64,000 nucleotides of DNA from Lentisphaera marina (GTDB lineage: Bacteria > Verrucomicrobiota > Lentisphaeria > Lentisphaerales > Lentisphaeraceae). The stretch is taken from positions 1,426,001 through 1,490,000 of the forward strand of contig NZ_JAQZZL010000002.1 of assembly GCF_028745505.1 (NCBI RefSeq). Reading direction: 5' to 3'. Under the pieces are notes generated by a model. It did not search any database and had not been told where the DNA came from. It worked only from the letters and a program-made list of their open reading frames with translations. Both the position numbers and the translations under genes were made by a program. Every line of letters begins with the position of its first letter. Positions within the stretch are counted from its first letter, which is position 1. Below are positions 63,368 to 64,000 of the stretch, one piece after another.

Positions 63368-63765
63368 TTCTTTTTCTCTTCTTTACTTACTTTAAAAACT
63401 GCTTTCACTTGGCTACGAATACGAATATTCTGCTCATTTACGGCAACGTCGTAACCGACACCATCAATTTTTCCTTCATTGAAAATGATTTTGACTTTTT
63501 CTGTGGACTTAATTTTTTGTGTTGATTGATCATAAAAACACATCGGACTTTTCACTAATACTGGAGTCCCTTTCTTCTGGTATATATTTAAGGTGTAATT
63601 TATCAGTTTAATATCCTGACCAAAGAGGCGTGCTTCATCAGCAATTAAGTCCATTTTCTTAAAGCCCGTATCATCTATGTCAGAGTAACGCGCATTCTTA
63701 ATTTTTAACTGCGTTTCTGCATGTGCACAAAATATGATAAACATCAAGACACAAAAAAATCTCAT
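63364..63765 (-). CDS. lptC: LptC-like LPS export protein
   Basis: A 133-residue protein with an N-terminal hydrophobic signal/anchor (FFCVLMFIIFCAHA) and a beta-rich body (KIKNARYSDIDDTGFKKMDLIADEARLFGQDIKLIN) like LptC (DUF1239). It overlaps lptA by 4 bp and kdsB by 1 bp. Shorter than E. coli LptC (191), but the position in the cluster supports the call. Confidence 0.8.
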   Translation of the reverse strand: MRFFCVLMFIIFCAHAETQLKIKNARYSDIDDTGFKKMDLIADEARLFGQDIKLINYTLNIYQKKGTPVLVKSPMCFYDQSTQKIKSTEKVKIIFNEGKIDGVGYDVAVNEQNIRIRSQVKAVFKVSKEEKKK

Positions 63766-64000
63766 TAGACTTCTTCCTTTAGTAGTTTTTCTACTTTAGC
63801 AATATCTTCTGGAGCATCAACCCCCACACTTTCTTGGTCACTTATTGCAACAAGTATTTTCTCACCATGTTCCAAAACACGTAATTGTTCAAGTGATTCA
63901 ATTTTTTCTAATGTTCCTTGAGGCCAAGTTATGAAGTCAAAAAGTAATTGACGACGATAAGCATAAATCCCCCAGTGAAGGTAAATACTCGCATCTTGAT
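63765..64000 (-). CDS. kdsB: CMP-KDO synthetase, C-terminal part (truncated by window edge)
   Basis: The minus-strand frame enters from the right edge and stops with TAA at 63765-63767. The visible 78 residues match the end of KdsB: LHWGIYAYRRQLLFDFITWP, LEKIESLEQLRVLEHGEKI and SVGVDAPEDIAKVEKLLKE. The enzyme activates KDO for lipid A core synthesis. The stop overlaps the lptC start (TAATG), so kdsB-lptC-lptA-lptB form one operon. Confidence 0.93.
   Translation of the reverse strand, partial: QDASIYLHWGIYAYRRQLLFDFITWPQGTLEKIESLEQLRVLEHGEKILVAISDQESVGVDAPEDIAKVEKLLKEEV

Overview
The window looks like chromosome of a marine, polysaccharide-degrading bacterium of the PVC group, most likely a Lentisphaera-like member of Lentisphaerota (inference from gene content, no database search). 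The pointers are many secreted Cys-type sulfatases, a PSCyt1/DUF1549/DUF1553 protein paired with a DUF1501 protein, prepilin-like proteins with a C-terminal DG motif, planctomycete-type ECF sigma factors with a FecR/LamG partner, and Gram-negative LPS export genes (lptB, lptA, lptC, kdsB).

Layout. 1-5.2 kb: end of a sulfatase, an ECF sigma factor with its FecR-like partner, and a secreted esterase. 5.2-9.1 kb: an AraC regulator divergent from a sugar operon (AGE-family isomerase, PfkB kinase, mutarotase-like protein) that would take mannose to fructose 6-phosphate. 9.2-10.5 kb: housekeeping genes and a sigma-factor remnant. 10.5-22.6 kb: an amino-sugar locus with a DUF4091-type glycosidase, two GH20 hexosaminidases, a GNAT, a ROK regulator, an SSS transporter and an SGNH hydrolase. 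Four copies of one short palindrome, one of them inside a promoter spacer, suggest a local ROK regulon. 22.7-33.7 kb: prepilin-like proteins, four sulfatases and an ECF sigma factor. Three transcription units here share a two-part promoter-like motif (TATAGA, 16 nt, GTTTCAT). One prepilin gene is cut off from its leader by an IS1380-type element and carries an in-frame TGA.

33.7-42.9 kb is the accessory core: three almost identical 1394-bp IS256-type elements, an ISL3-type element, and between them a stretch of small genes separated by five attC-like sites. I read this as a fragment of an integron cassette array without an integrase in view. It carries a VapBC toxin-antitoxin pair, a small lipoprotein and small membrane proteins. 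The array is bracketed by IS256 copies that lack matching target duplications, and a broken gene and a 3' tRNA-Leu fragment lie next to it, so the locus has been rearranged. This is the most interesting part of the window.

43.1-49.1 kb: response regulator, HAD phosphatase, gcvH-pepP-lipoprotein cluster, TrmH-type methyltransferase and an unknown helical protein. 49.2-52.9 kb: a group II intron next to an IS1182-type element. 53.0-61.9 kb: a four-gene operon (GH-A glycosidase, sulfatase, PSCyt1/DUF1553, DUF1501) ending in a strong terminator shared with the convergent LPS export operon (62.0-64.0 kb), which runs off the right edge in kdsB.
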